Assembly: GCF_029814935.1 (NCBI RefSeq)
Contig: NZ_CP104582.1
Coordinates: 744,001-808,000, forward strand
DNA length: 64,000 nt
Source: Pseudomonas sp. GD03919
GTDB lineage: Bacteria; Pseudomonadota; Gammaproteobacteria; Pseudomonadales; Pseudomonadaceae
Direction: 5' to 3'
In this document: piece by piece, positions 38,166 through 45,466 of the stretch
Layout: the number at the start of each line of letters is the position of its first letter
Numbering within the stretch: position 1 is the stretch's first letter
Translations under genes and position numbers: made by a program
Notes under the pieces: model-generated
Databases searched by the model: none
The model's input: only the letters and a program-made list of their open reading frames with translations
What the model was told of the DNA's origin: nothing

Positions 38166-39119
38166 GTGAATGAGTTCGAGCTGATCCGCCGCTATTTCGC
38201 CGCCGCCCCCTGTGCGCAGGGCGGCGACGGCGTGGTTCGCGGCATCGGTGATGACTGCGCGCTGCTGGCGTTGCCCGCTGGTGAACAGCTGGCGGTTTCC
38301 ACCGACACCCTGGTCGCCGGGGTGCATTTCCCCGAATCCTGCGATGCCTTTCTCCTCGGTCAGCGCGCGCTGGCCGTCTCCGCCAGTGATCTGGCCGCCA
38401 TGGGCGCGACACCCTTGGCCTTCACCCTCGCCCTGACCCTGCCGAGCGCCAATGAAACCTGGCTGGCCGAGTTCGCTCGTGGCCTGCAGACGATGGCGCA
38501 GAACTGTTCACTGGCGCTGGTCGGCGGCGATACCACGCGCGGTCCGCTGAGCCTGACGCTGACCGTGTTCGGCCGGGTGCCGAGCGGGCAGGCGCTGCTG
38601 CGTAGCGGCGCGCAAGTGGGCGATCTGCTCTGCGTTGGCGGCGAACTGGGCGATGCCGCGGGCGCGCTGCCGCTGGTGCTGGGGCAGCGCGAGGCGGCGG
38701 TGGACATCAGCGAAGCATTGCTGGCGCGCTACTGGTCGCCGCAGCCGCAGCTGGCCCTGGGCCAGGCCTTGCGCGGGCGGGCCACGGCCGCGCTGGATAT
38801 TTCCGACGGCCTGCTAGCCGACTGCGGGCATATCGCCAAGGCTTCACAGGTGGCCCTTAAGATCGAGCTGGAGCAGGTGCCGCTGTCTGCAGCGCTGCGC
38901 GCCTTCGCCGGCGAGGAGCAGGCGCGGACCTGCGCGCTGGGCGGTGGCGACGACTACCGACTGGCCTTTACCCTACCGCCAGCCCTGCTCGCCGAGCTGC
39001 AGGCCGATTGGCCCGAAATACGGGTGATTGGCCGTGTGCAAGCCGGTACTGGGGTAGAGTTGCTGGACGCCGCCGGCCAGCCCATCGAACCGCCGCGTGG
39101 CGGCTACCAACATTTCTGA
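38166..39119 (+). CDS. thiL: Thiamine-monophosphate kinase
   Basis: ThiL phosphorylates thiamine phosphate to thiamine diphosphate. The 317-residue product begins at a GTG codon (MNEFELIRRYF), which matches the family start; the open frame further upstream runs through a repeat element and is not family-like. Motifs include GIGDDCALLAL, VSTDTLVAGVHF, VGGDTTRGPLSLTLT and LDISDGLLADCGHI, which supply Mg-ATP and substrate contacts. A palindromic element lies between nusB and this start, so no normal Shine-Dalgarno sequence is obvious. Confidence 0.93.
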   Translation: MNEFELIRRYFAAAPCAQGGDGVVRGIGDDCALLALPAGEQLAVSTDTLVAGVHFPESCDAFLLGQRALAVSASDLAAMGATPLAFTLALTLPSANETWLAEFARGLQTMAQNCSLALVGGDTTRGPLSLTLTVFGRVPSGQALLRSGAQVGDLLCVGGELGDAAGALPLVLGQREAAVDISEALLARYWSPQPQLALGQALRGRATAALDISDGLLADCGHIAKASQVALKIELEQVPLSAALRAFAGEEQARTCALGGGDDYRLAFTLPPALLAELQADWPEIRVIGRVQAGTGVELLDAAGQPIEPPRGGYQHF

Positions 39120-39134
39120 CAGGACGGAGTGCGC

Positions 39135-39662
39135 GTGACCGATCACCCCAACCAGGTTCCCGCCGAATACGTACCGCCGTCGGTATGGCGCAATCCCTGG
39201 CACTTCATCGCCTTCGGCTTCGGCTCCGGCACCCTGCCCAAGGCGCCCGGCACCTGGGGCTCGCTGGTGGCACTGCCGTTCGTGCCGCTGTGGCAGATGC
39301 TGCCCGACTGGGGTTACTGGCTCATGCTCGGGGTGACCATGCTGTTCGGCTTCTGGTTGTGCGGCAAGGTCGCCGACGACCTGCGCGTACATGACCATGA
39401 AGGCATCGTCTGGGACGAGATGGTCGGCATGTGGATCACCCTTTGGCTGGTACCTGAAGGTTGGATCTGGTTGCTGCTAGGCTTTCTGGTGTTCCGTCTG
39501 TTCGACATCGTCAAACCCTGGCCCATCCACTGGGTTGACCGGCATGTGCATGGCGGAGTCGGCATCATGCTCGATGATGTCATCGCCGGGGTCTTTGCCT
39601 GGTTGGCGATGCAGGGATTGGTCTGGGGCTGGGCCAACTATGGAGCCGGGCTGGGTTTCTAA
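39135..39662 (+). CDS. pgpA: Phosphatidylglycerophosphatase A
   Basis: PgpA removes phosphate from phosphatidylglycerophosphate in the inner membrane. The 175-residue product has the family motifs GFGSGTLPKAPGTWGSL near residue 30 and HDHEGIVWDEMVGMWIT near 90, and three to four hydrophobic segments. The GTG at 39135 is preferred to a GTG two codons upstream because the latter overlaps the GGAG Shine-Dalgarno sequence. It follows thiL by 15 bases. Confidence 0.93.
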   Translation: MTDHPNQVPAEYVPPSVWRNPWHFIAFGFGSGTLPKAPGTWGSLVALPFVPLWQMLPDWGYWLMLGVTMLFGFWLCGKVADDLRVHDHEGIVWDEMVGMWITLWLVPEGWIWLLLGFLVFRLFDIVKPWPIHWVDRHVHGGVGIMLDDVIAGVFAWLAMQGLVWGWANYGAGLGF

Positions 39663-39671
39663 GGAGTGGAC

Positions 39672-40406
39672 ATGCGCATGAGGCAAGTCTGGCTGGGGAT
39701 GCTGCTGATGCTCTCTGCCTTGTCTGGTGCTCAGGCTCAGAGCGAGCTGCCAGGTGAAATACGTCTGGCCAGTGAGATCTGGGAGGCCTATACCGAAGCC
39801 GATGGTACCGGTCTGGGCTGGGACTTCATGCGCGAGGTGTTCGAGCCGGCAGGCGTCCGTCTGGATATTCACAGCGTGCCATACGCCCGTTCTGTCGGGT
39901 TGGTGCAGCGTAGCGAAGCCGATGCCTGGGTCGGTTCCTATCGTGACGAGGTCGAGGGGCCGGTGTTCTACCCCAAGCACCACTATGACCGTGATCAGAT
40001 CGTCGCACTTGGCCTCAAGGACAAGCCGGTGCCGACCCTCGACAGCCTGGGCAAGTATCGGCTGGTCTGGGTGCGAGGCTATGGTTACGAGGAATATCTG
40101 CCGAATGTGCACGACTACCGGGAAGTACAGCGGCGTGACGGTATCCTCGGCATGCTCGAGCTGGGCCACGCGGATTTCTATATCGATGCCCGTCCCGAGG
40201 TCGACTACATAATGGGCCGGGCCGCCAAGCCGCAGCAATACCGGGTGACGAATCTGACGCAATTGCCGCTCTATCTCGGCTTTGCCGATACGCCACGCGG
40301 CCATATCCTGGCCAAGCTCTTCGATCAGCGTATGGCGCAGCCGATCGCCAGTGGTGAGCTGCGACCAATCTTCGAGCGCTGGCAGCAACCCTATCCCTTT
40401 GACTGA
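39672..40406 (+). CDS. Periplasmic substrate-binding-domain protein (SBP family 3 type)
   Basis: The 244-residue product has a signal peptide (LGMLLMLSALSGAQA) and reads as a bacterial extracellular solute-binding domain: WEAYTEADGTGLGWDFMREV at the N-lobe, then ARSVGLVQRSEADAWVG and DFYIDARPEVDYIM. There is no ABC permease next to it, so it is probably one of the stand-alone periplasmic binding proteins common in Pseudomonas. ATG at 39672 follows AAGGAG; an ATG two codons later is also possible. The ligand is unknown. Confidence 0.78.
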   Translation: MRMRQVWLGMLLMLSALSGAQAQSELPGEIRLASEIWEAYTEADGTGLGWDFMREVFEPAGVRLDIHSVPYARSVGLVQRSEADAWVGSYRDEVEGPVFYPKHHYDRDQIVALGLKDKPVPTLDSLGKYRLVWVRGYGYEEYLPNVHDYREVQRRDGILGMLELGHADFYIDARPEVDYIMGRAAKPQQYRVTNLTQLPLYLGFADTPRGHILAKLFDQRMAQPIASGELRPIFERWQQPYPFD

Positions 40407-40424
40407 GCCGGGAGGCCTTCACAC

Positions 40425-41069
40425 ATGCAGCTTCGTCACTGTCTCGCCGCGCTGGCGCTGCTATGTGCGAGTTCTCCCTGGGCGGCCTCTCAGGTCCAGG
40501 TGGTTGGCCTGTTTCCCGGTGCGGCGGTGCTCAATGTCGATGGCCAGCGCAAGCTGGTGCGGGTCGGCCAGACCGGTCCGGGCGGGGTAGAGGTAGTCAG
40601 TGTCGACAAGCAGGGCGCGGTGCTGCGTGTCGATGGTGTCGAGCGCGCCTATCCACTGAGTCGTGAATACAGTGCCGGTTTTGCCGAGCCGGTGAGGAAG
40701 CGCTTGAGCATCGCCAAGGGCATTGGCGGACATTACTGGGTGGCCGGTTCGGTCAACGGCCAGACGGTGCAGTTTCTGGTGGATACCGGCGCCACCTCGG
40801 TGGCGCTCAACGACGCCCATGCCCGACGCCTGGGTATCGATAATCGAGTCAGTGGGCGGCCTCTGCAGGTCAATACCGCCAGCGGCGTTGCGCGTGGCTG
40901 GCGAGTGATGCTCGACCGGGTCAAGGTCGGCGATCTGGAGGTTCTGGGCGTCGAAGCTGTGGTGCTCGAAGGTGGCGCGCCGCATGAGGCGCTGCTGGGC
41001 ATGAGCTTCCTCGGTCGGGTTGGCTGGCGCGAGGAGCAGGGGATGCTAGTGCTGGAGTCCAAGCTATGA
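40425..41069 (+). CDS. Periplasmic retropepsin-like aspartic protease (clan AA, TIGR02281 type)
   Basis: The 214-residue product has a signal peptide ending near AAS and, from about residue 95, a single retropepsin-like domain with the catalytic DTG in VQFLVDTGATSVALNDAHA and the matching ALLGMSFLGRV near the C-terminus. Such single-domain proteases should act as dimers. The N-terminal part (about 20-85) is a beta-rich domain. Substrates are not known. It sits between the solute-binding-type gene and ribA. Confidence 0.85.
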   Translation: MQLRHCLAALALLCASSPWAASQVQVVGLFPGAAVLNVDGQRKLVRVGQTGPGGVEVVSVDKQGAVLRVDGVERAYPLSREYSAGFAEPVRKRLSIAKGIGGHYWVAGSVNGQTVQFLVDTGATSVALNDAHARRLGIDNRVSGRPLQVNTASGVARGWRVMLDRVKVGDLEVLGVEAVVLEGGAPHEALLGMSFLGRVGWREEQGMLVLESKL

Positions 41070-41180
41070 GACTGCCATTGACCGTTTCGATACTGATGAT
41101 CGGCAATTCTGACTGACCCGCCAGCGGGGGCTACTGATACAATGCCGGCCCTGTTTCGTACTCATTGCTAGGAGTATCCG

Positions 41181-41801
41181 GTGTCCGTCGTGTTCGTCGC
41201 CGCCTCCCAACTGCCCACGCCCTTCGGTGTGTTCACCATGCACGGTTTCCTCGATGAGGCTACCGGCAAGGAACATGTCGCCCTGACCTTTGGCAACGTC
41301 GCCGACGGTGCACCGGTGCTGGGGCGTCTGCATTCCGAATGCCTGACCGGCGACGCGCTGTTCAGCCTGCGTTGCGACTGTGGTGCCCAGCTGCAGGCGG
41401 CGCTGCAGGCCATCGCCAACGAAGGCCGCGGCGTGCTGCTGTATCTGCGTCAGGAGGGCCGTGGTATTGGTCTGCTGAACAAGATCCGCGCCTATGAACT
41501 GCAGGACGGCGGTGCCGATACCGTTGAAGCCAACGAGCGCCTGGGTTTCGGCGCCGACCAGCGTGACTATGCCATCTGCCGGCCGATGCTCGAACACCTG
41601 GGCATCGATAGCCTCAAGCTGATGACCAACAACCCGCGCAAGGTCAAGGCGCTGGGCGAGATGGGCATCACCGTGGATCATCGCGTGCCGCTGCAGATCG
41701 CGCACAACCCCTACAACAAGCGTTACCTCGCCACCAAGGCCGGCAAGCTCGGCCATATGCTGGGCAATCAGCATCAGGGCGAGACCGAGGGCAGTCTGTG
41801 A
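41181..41801 (+). CDS. ribA: GTP cyclohydrolase II
   Basis: RibA opens the imidazole ring of GTP, the first step of riboflavin synthesis. The 206-residue product starts at GTG ([16 protein letters not shown]), with AGGAG about 10 bases upstream, and has the zinc site [18 protein letters not shown] and the active-site stretch [20 protein letters not shown]. It is a stand-alone enzyme that complements the inactive cyclohydrolase-like domain of ribB 5 kb upstream. The next gene overlaps its stop. Confidence 0.96.
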   Translation: MSVVFVAASQLPTPFGVFTMHGFLDEATGKEHVALTFGNVADGAPVLGRLHSECLTGDALFSLRCDCGAQLQAALQAIANEGRGVLLYLRQEGRGIGLLNKIRAYELQDGGADTVEANERLGFGADQRDYAICRPMLEHLGIDSLKLMTNNPRKVKALGEMGITVDHRVPLQIAHNPYNKRYLATKAGKLGHMLGNQHQGETEGSL

Positions 41802-42211
41802 CCCGTGCTCAGGTCAAGCGCCGCCTGGCGCTGGCCTGGTGGCGTCAGCTGGCTGTGGCGCTGGCGCCTCTGTTCATGTTCAACCTGTTGTTCGGCGGAG
41901 GTAACGCCACGATTCTGAGCATGCCGCTGTTCATTGCCGGCCTGGCCTCGATGTTCGTCAGCCTGCCGTTGTTCTCCGCCTACAAGCGCGCCCTGATCGC
42001 CACCGATAAGGCCCTCGACAGCGACGATGAGCCGGCCGCCTGGCTGGAGCTGGATCGTGTCCGTTTGCGCGCCTTGCTCGGCGCTGCGCTGCCTGCGTGG
42101 ATCGCCGCGTTGGCAGTCCTCGCCGGCCTCGAGGCGATCCCGCTGGTACTGCTGGCGCTGTCGTCCATCGTGCTGCACAGCCTCTACCGCATACCTCGCC
42201 AGTTGGGTTGA
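41798..42211 (+). CDS. Small inner-membrane protein, unknown function
   Basis: The 137-residue product starts at a GTG overlapping the ribA stop by four bases. Four hydrophobic segments are visible (about 17-35, 40-60, 93-110 and 112-130) with a basic N-terminus ([16 protein letters not shown]). I recognise no transporter motif, although such proteins are sometimes called transporters. It is coupled to ribA upstream and to the cobalamin-binding protein gene downstream (one-base overlap), so a shared transcript is likely. Confidence 0.75.
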   Translation: MTRAQVKRRLALAWWRQLAVALAPLFMFNLLFGGGNATILSMPLFIAGLASMFVSLPLFSAYKRALIATDKALDSDDEPAAWLELDRVRLRALLGAALPAWIAALAVLAGLEAIPLVLLALSSIVLHSLYRIPRQLG

Positions 42212-43005
42212 TGCGCACGCTGCTACTCGCGCTTTGCCTGCTGGCGTTGCCGCTGACAGCCGCCGAGCGGGTGATCAGCCTGGCTCCATCGCTCAGTGAA
42301 ATCATGCTCGATCTGGATGCCGCCGACCTGCTGGTGGGCGTGCTCGAAGGGGATGCGCAGCCTGCTGCGCTGGCGCATCTGCCCGCTGTCGGTCGTTATG
42401 GCCAGCTTGAGTTCGAGCGTTTGCTGCAACTGGCGCCGGATCTGATTCTGATTGCCCCCGGCAGTGTGCCGCCAGCGCAGCAGGCGCAGTTGCGGCGTTT
42501 CGGTATCGAGTTGCTGATCGTCGAGCCGCAACGCCTCGAGCAACTTGGCGAGGCCTTCGTGCGTATTGGCGAGCGAGTGGGCCGGGCCGAGCAGGGCGAG
42601 CGGCTGGCAGACGAGTTTCGCGCCGAACTGGACGCGCTGCGCCAGCGCTATCGGCGTGAGCAGCCCCTGACGGTGTTCTACCAAGTCTGGCACCAACCGC
42701 TCTACACCATCGGTGGTGAGCAACTGATCGGTGACGCCTTGCAGGTGTGTGGCGCACGCAACCTGTTCGATGACCTGCCGCAGCCGGCGCCTCAGGTCAG
42801 CGTCGAGGCGGTGCTGGCGCGTGACCCGGACGTGATACTCGGTGGCAGCAATGCCGAGCTGAGCGCCTGGCAGGCCTGGCCGCAGTTGCATGCGGTGCGC
42901 CGGGGGCAGGTATGGGCAGTGCCGGACAAGGGCCTGGAAAGGCCCAGTCGGCAGATGCTGGGCGCCATCGAGCAGTTATGTGAGCTGATGGCGGCGGCGC
43001 GTTAG
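42211..43005 (+). CDS. btuF: Periplasmic cobalamin-binding protein, BtuF-like
   Basis: The 264-residue product has a signal peptide ([18 protein letters not shown]) followed by the class III (helical-backbone) binding-protein pattern: ERVISLAPSLSEIMLDLDAA, FERLLQLAPDLILI, TVFYQVWHQPLYTIGG and VLARDPDVILGG. This matches BtuF and relatives that deliver cobalamin to an ABC importer; no permease or ATPase gene is adjacent. It is convergent with btuB, whose upstream cobalamin riboswitch supports the assignment. Another corrinoid or haem ligand cannot be excluded. Confidence 0.82.
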   Translation: MRTLLLALCLLALPLTAAERVISLAPSLSEIMLDLDAADLLVGVLEGDAQPAALAHLPAVGRYGQLEFERLLQLAPDLILIAPGSVPPAQQAQLRRFGIELLIVEPQRLEQLGEAFVRIGERVGRAEQGERLADEFRAELDALRQRYRREQPLTVFYQVWHQPLYTIGGEQLIGDALQVCGARNLFDDLPQPAPQVSVEAVLARDPDVILGGSNAELSAWQAWPQLHAVRRGQVWAVPDKGLERPSRQMLGAIEQLCELMAAAR

Positions 43006-43018
43006 CCCGCAGCAGCTT

Positions 43019-43067
43019 GGTGCGCACGGCGCACCCTACGAGCGCCGTAGGGTGCGCCGTGCGCACC
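43019..43067. terminator. Perfect 22-bp hairpin between convergent btuF and btuB
   Basis: Bases 43019-43040 are the exact reverse complement of 43046-43067, leaving a five-base loop AGCGC. The arms contain GTAGGGTGCGCCGTGCGC. It may act as a two-way transcription stop between the convergent genes but lacks a T-run, and looks like a dispersed pseudomonad repeat. Confidence 0.75.
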
Positions 43068-43071
43068 GAGG

Positions 43072-44958
43072 TCAAAGTTGCGGTGTCCAGCTCAGAGAGA
43101 GCAGGGCGCTGCGGCCTTCTTCGCGATAGCCGTAATAGTTCACGCTGCTGAAGAACGGATCGTTCGGTCGGCTATACAGAGCTTGGGAATAGTCCTTGTC
43201 CAAGATGTTGTCGACCTTGATTTGCCACAGCAGCTCATCGCTCATCCGCCAGCTCGCACGCGCACCGAGCAAACCGTAGCCGGCGATCTCTCGAGTGTTG
43301 GCGGCGTCGTCATAGCGACCGGAGAAGGCCTGCCAGGTGATGCCAGCGGCGAAGGCGCCGAACTGGCGATCCAGGTCCAGGCTCAGGCTGCGTTTGGCGC
43401 GGCGCCGCAGGGTATGGCCGCTGTCGCGATCGCGTGGGTCGAGCAGACTGGCGCCGAGTACGGCCTGCCAGCCCAGCACCTCGCGTTCCAGGCTCAGTTC
43501 CAAGCCTTGCAGGCGCGCCTGGTTGACGTTCATCGGCGTGCTGAAGAAGGTTACCGGGTCGCTGACCACGGTGATCAGGTCTTCGACCTCGGTGCGGTAG
43601 GCCGACACGCTCCAGCGGGTACTCAGGTGATCGCCGCGCAATTGCGCCTCGTAGGTTTTCGAGCGCTCGGGCGCGAGGTTCGGATTGCCGCCATAGAAGG
43701 CGCTGGTGGGGTAGTACAGATCGTTGAAGGTGGGGGCGTGAAAACCCTCGCCATAGCTCAGCAGTAGTTCCAGTCGTTCGGCCAAGTCCAGGCTCAGTGC
43801 CGCGTTCCAGGTGTTCTCGCTGCCGAATTGCTCGTTCTTGTCGTGGCGTAGGCCCAGCTCGGTAGCGAAACCGTCGCCGCGATGGCGGTGCTGGACGAAG
43901 GCGGCTTGATTCCAGCGCTCGCTCTGGCTGAAGTCGCTGTCCGTGCTCAAACGGTCCTCGAACCAGTCGAGGCCCAGCAGTAGCTGGTTGGCCTCGTCCA
44001 GACGCAGGGTATTGAGCCAGGCGGCGCTGTCGCGGTAGGTGTTGAAGCTGTAGTTATTGTCGGCGTTCAGCGGGTCGCGGTTGTCGCTCTTGTCCTCGCT
44101 ATGGCCGAGTTCCAGGCGGCTGCTCCAGCGCTCGGCGAGCTGCGCTTCGAGATGCGCAGCAGCAGTGGAAACGCTGAAGCGCTCGCTGGGGTTGCCCGGC
44201 GCGAAGCTGAACAGATCGTCGTATTCGCTCTCGCCGCGCTGGTCTACCAGGCTTAGGCCGCCCTTGAGGCGCTCGCTGAAGCGATGTTCCAGGCTCAGAT
44301 TGAATGACTTGCGGCGCAGACCGTCGTGGTCGCCGTCGTTGCCACGGGCATCCTGCGAGCGGTCGAAGCCGGCACGTTCGGCCAGACTGGCGCCGAGATC
44401 GAAGCGGGTGTGCTGATCGCCGCCGGACAGACCCAGGCTGCGTTCGAAACTCTGCTGACTGCCGGCGGCCAGGCGCAGCCGCGGCTGCAGACCGGCTTCG
44501 CCCTGGCGGGTGAAAATCTGGATAACCCCGCCGATGGCGTCGGCGCCGTATAACGCCGAACGTGGGCCGCGTACCACCTCGATGCGCTCGATCTGCTCGG
44601 GGCTGAGGAATTCCAGGCGGGCCAGACCGCTTGCGGCGGCGTTCAGGCGCACGCCGTCGATCAGTACCAGGGTCTGGTTGGCGTTGGCACCACGCAGAAA
44701 CAGGCTGGTCAGGCTGCCACGGCCGCCATTCTGCACGATGGATACGCCGGGTACGCGGCTGAGCAGATCGGGCACGCTGCTGGCCTGCAAACGCTCGATA
44801 TCCGTCCGCTCGAACACTGTAGTGGCAGCAGTGGCCTGGCGCAGCGGCTCGGCCTGGCGGCCGGAGGTGATCACCAGCGGCTCGGCGGTGTAGGGTTCGG
44901 CAGCCAGGGCGAAGCCGGGCAGAACGGCAATGGCCAGAGCCAGACGGGACAGTTTCAT
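43072..44958 (-). CDS. btuB: TonB-dependent vitamin B12 receptor BtuB
   Basis: BtuB imports cobalamin across the outer membrane using TonB energy. The 628-residue product has a signal peptide (LALAIAVLPGFALAAEPY), a TonB box-like LVITSGR segment near residue 30, a plug domain with VPDLLSRVPGVSIVQNGGRG and RIEVVRGPRSALYGADAIGG, and a 22-strand barrel ending in a hydrophobic beta-strand (LLSLSWTPQL) without the usual terminal aromatic residue. A cobalamin riboswitch lies upstream, which supports cobalamin rather than siderophore transport. Confidence 0.93.
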   Translation of the reverse strand: MKLSRLALAIAVLPGFALAAEPYTAEPLVITSGRQAEPLRQATAATTVFERTDIERLQASSVPDLLSRVPGVSIVQNGGRGSLTSLFLRGANANQTLVLIDGVRLNAAASGLARLEFLSPEQIERIEVVRGPRSALYGADAIGGVIQIFTRQGEAGLQPRLRLAAGSQQSFERSLGLSGGDQHTRFDLGASLAERAGFDRSQDARGNDGDHDGLRRKSFNLSLEHRFSERLKGGLSLVDQRGESEYDDLFSFAPGNPSERFSVSTAAAHLEAQLAERWSSRLELGHSEDKSDNRDPLNADNNYSFNTYRDSAAWLNTLRLDEANQLLLGLDWFEDRLSTDSDFSQSERWNQAAFVQHRHRGDGFATELGLRHDKNEQFGSENTWNAALSLDLAERLELLLSYGEGFHAPTFNDLYYPTSAFYGGNPNLAPERSKTYEAQLRGDHLSTRWSVSAYRTEVEDLITVVSDPVTFFSTPMNVNQARLQGLELSLEREVLGWQAVLGASLLDPRDRDSGHTLRRRAKRSLSLDLDRQFGAFAAGITWQAFSGRYDDAANTREIAGYGLLGARASWRMSDELLWQIKVDNILDKDYSQALYSRPNDPFFSSVNYYGYREEGRSALLSLSWTPQL

Positions 44959-45051
44959 TGTGATTCCTCAAAGGTCGGCAGACATTCGAGGAGGGCAGGG
45001 GGCAAGCGCGCAGGGCGGCGCTTGACGGTGCGGCCCTCCGCAACACCAGTC

Positions 45052-45208
45052 GCACCGCCGGGGCCGGTCTCCGGGCTCTCGACCCCGGCCCGCCTTCCCA
45101 GGTTGCCCCAGTGGCTGTTGGACGTGGCGCAAGCACCGAGGCTTGCAGTCGATTACCGTTGCGGGGGCAGCGTCGGCATTGCCCATGACGAGCGCACCGA
45201 CTTCCCGT
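45052..45208 (-). promoter_or_regulatory. Cobalamin riboswitch upstream of btuB
   Basis: Read on the minus strand, the conserved blocks appear in order: GGGAAGTCGGTGCG, GCCGACGCTGCCCCCGCAAC, GGTAATCGACTGCAAGCC, CAGCCACTGGGG, GGGAAGGCGGGCC and CCCGGAGACCGGCC. The hairpin at 45028-45057 could be the expression platform. The 5' edge (45208) directly meets palindromic element B, so the strand expected to close the outer helix may be missing or supplied by that element. Confidence 0.9.
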
Positions 45209-45356
45209 TTAACAGGCTGTTGAAAAACTACCTGCGTTGCCATTGCTGCGTTAAAAACAGCCTCAAAATGCTCATTTACAACACGTAAACTGCGCTTTTT
45301 CGGCTGTTTTTGCCTTGCACTGGCTGCCTCGCCTACGTTTTTCAACGGCCTGTTAA
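45209..45356 (+). repeat. Covarying palindromic element, copy B (between btuB riboswitch and dxs)
   Basis: The outer arms TTAACAGGCTGTTGAAAAAC (45209-45228) and 45337-45356 pair at 19 of 20 positions. The middle stem is 45253-45268 with 45296-45311, and the inner stem is TTTAC 45275-45279 with GTAAA 45285-45289. The linkers TGCTGCGTT, TGCTCA, CTGCGC and GCCTTGC match copies A and C. It occupies most of the gap between the btuB leader and the dxs stop. Confidence 0.87.
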
Positions 45357-45466
45357 CGCCGCTTGCGCAGCGCACCCTGGCGGAACATGAATGGCGCGCA
45401 CCTTAGTGCGCGCGCGTATGAATGACAAGCAAGCTCCGCTCATTCAACGATGAGCGGGCTTCATGC

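Noticed and set aside
28082..45356. Reading the three covarying palindromes as integron attC sites
   Set aside because: attC sites also keep a fold while varying in sequence, but these lack convincing GTTRRRY/RYYYAAC core pairs at both ends, there is no integrase or cassette array, and one copy lies inside a coding frame.
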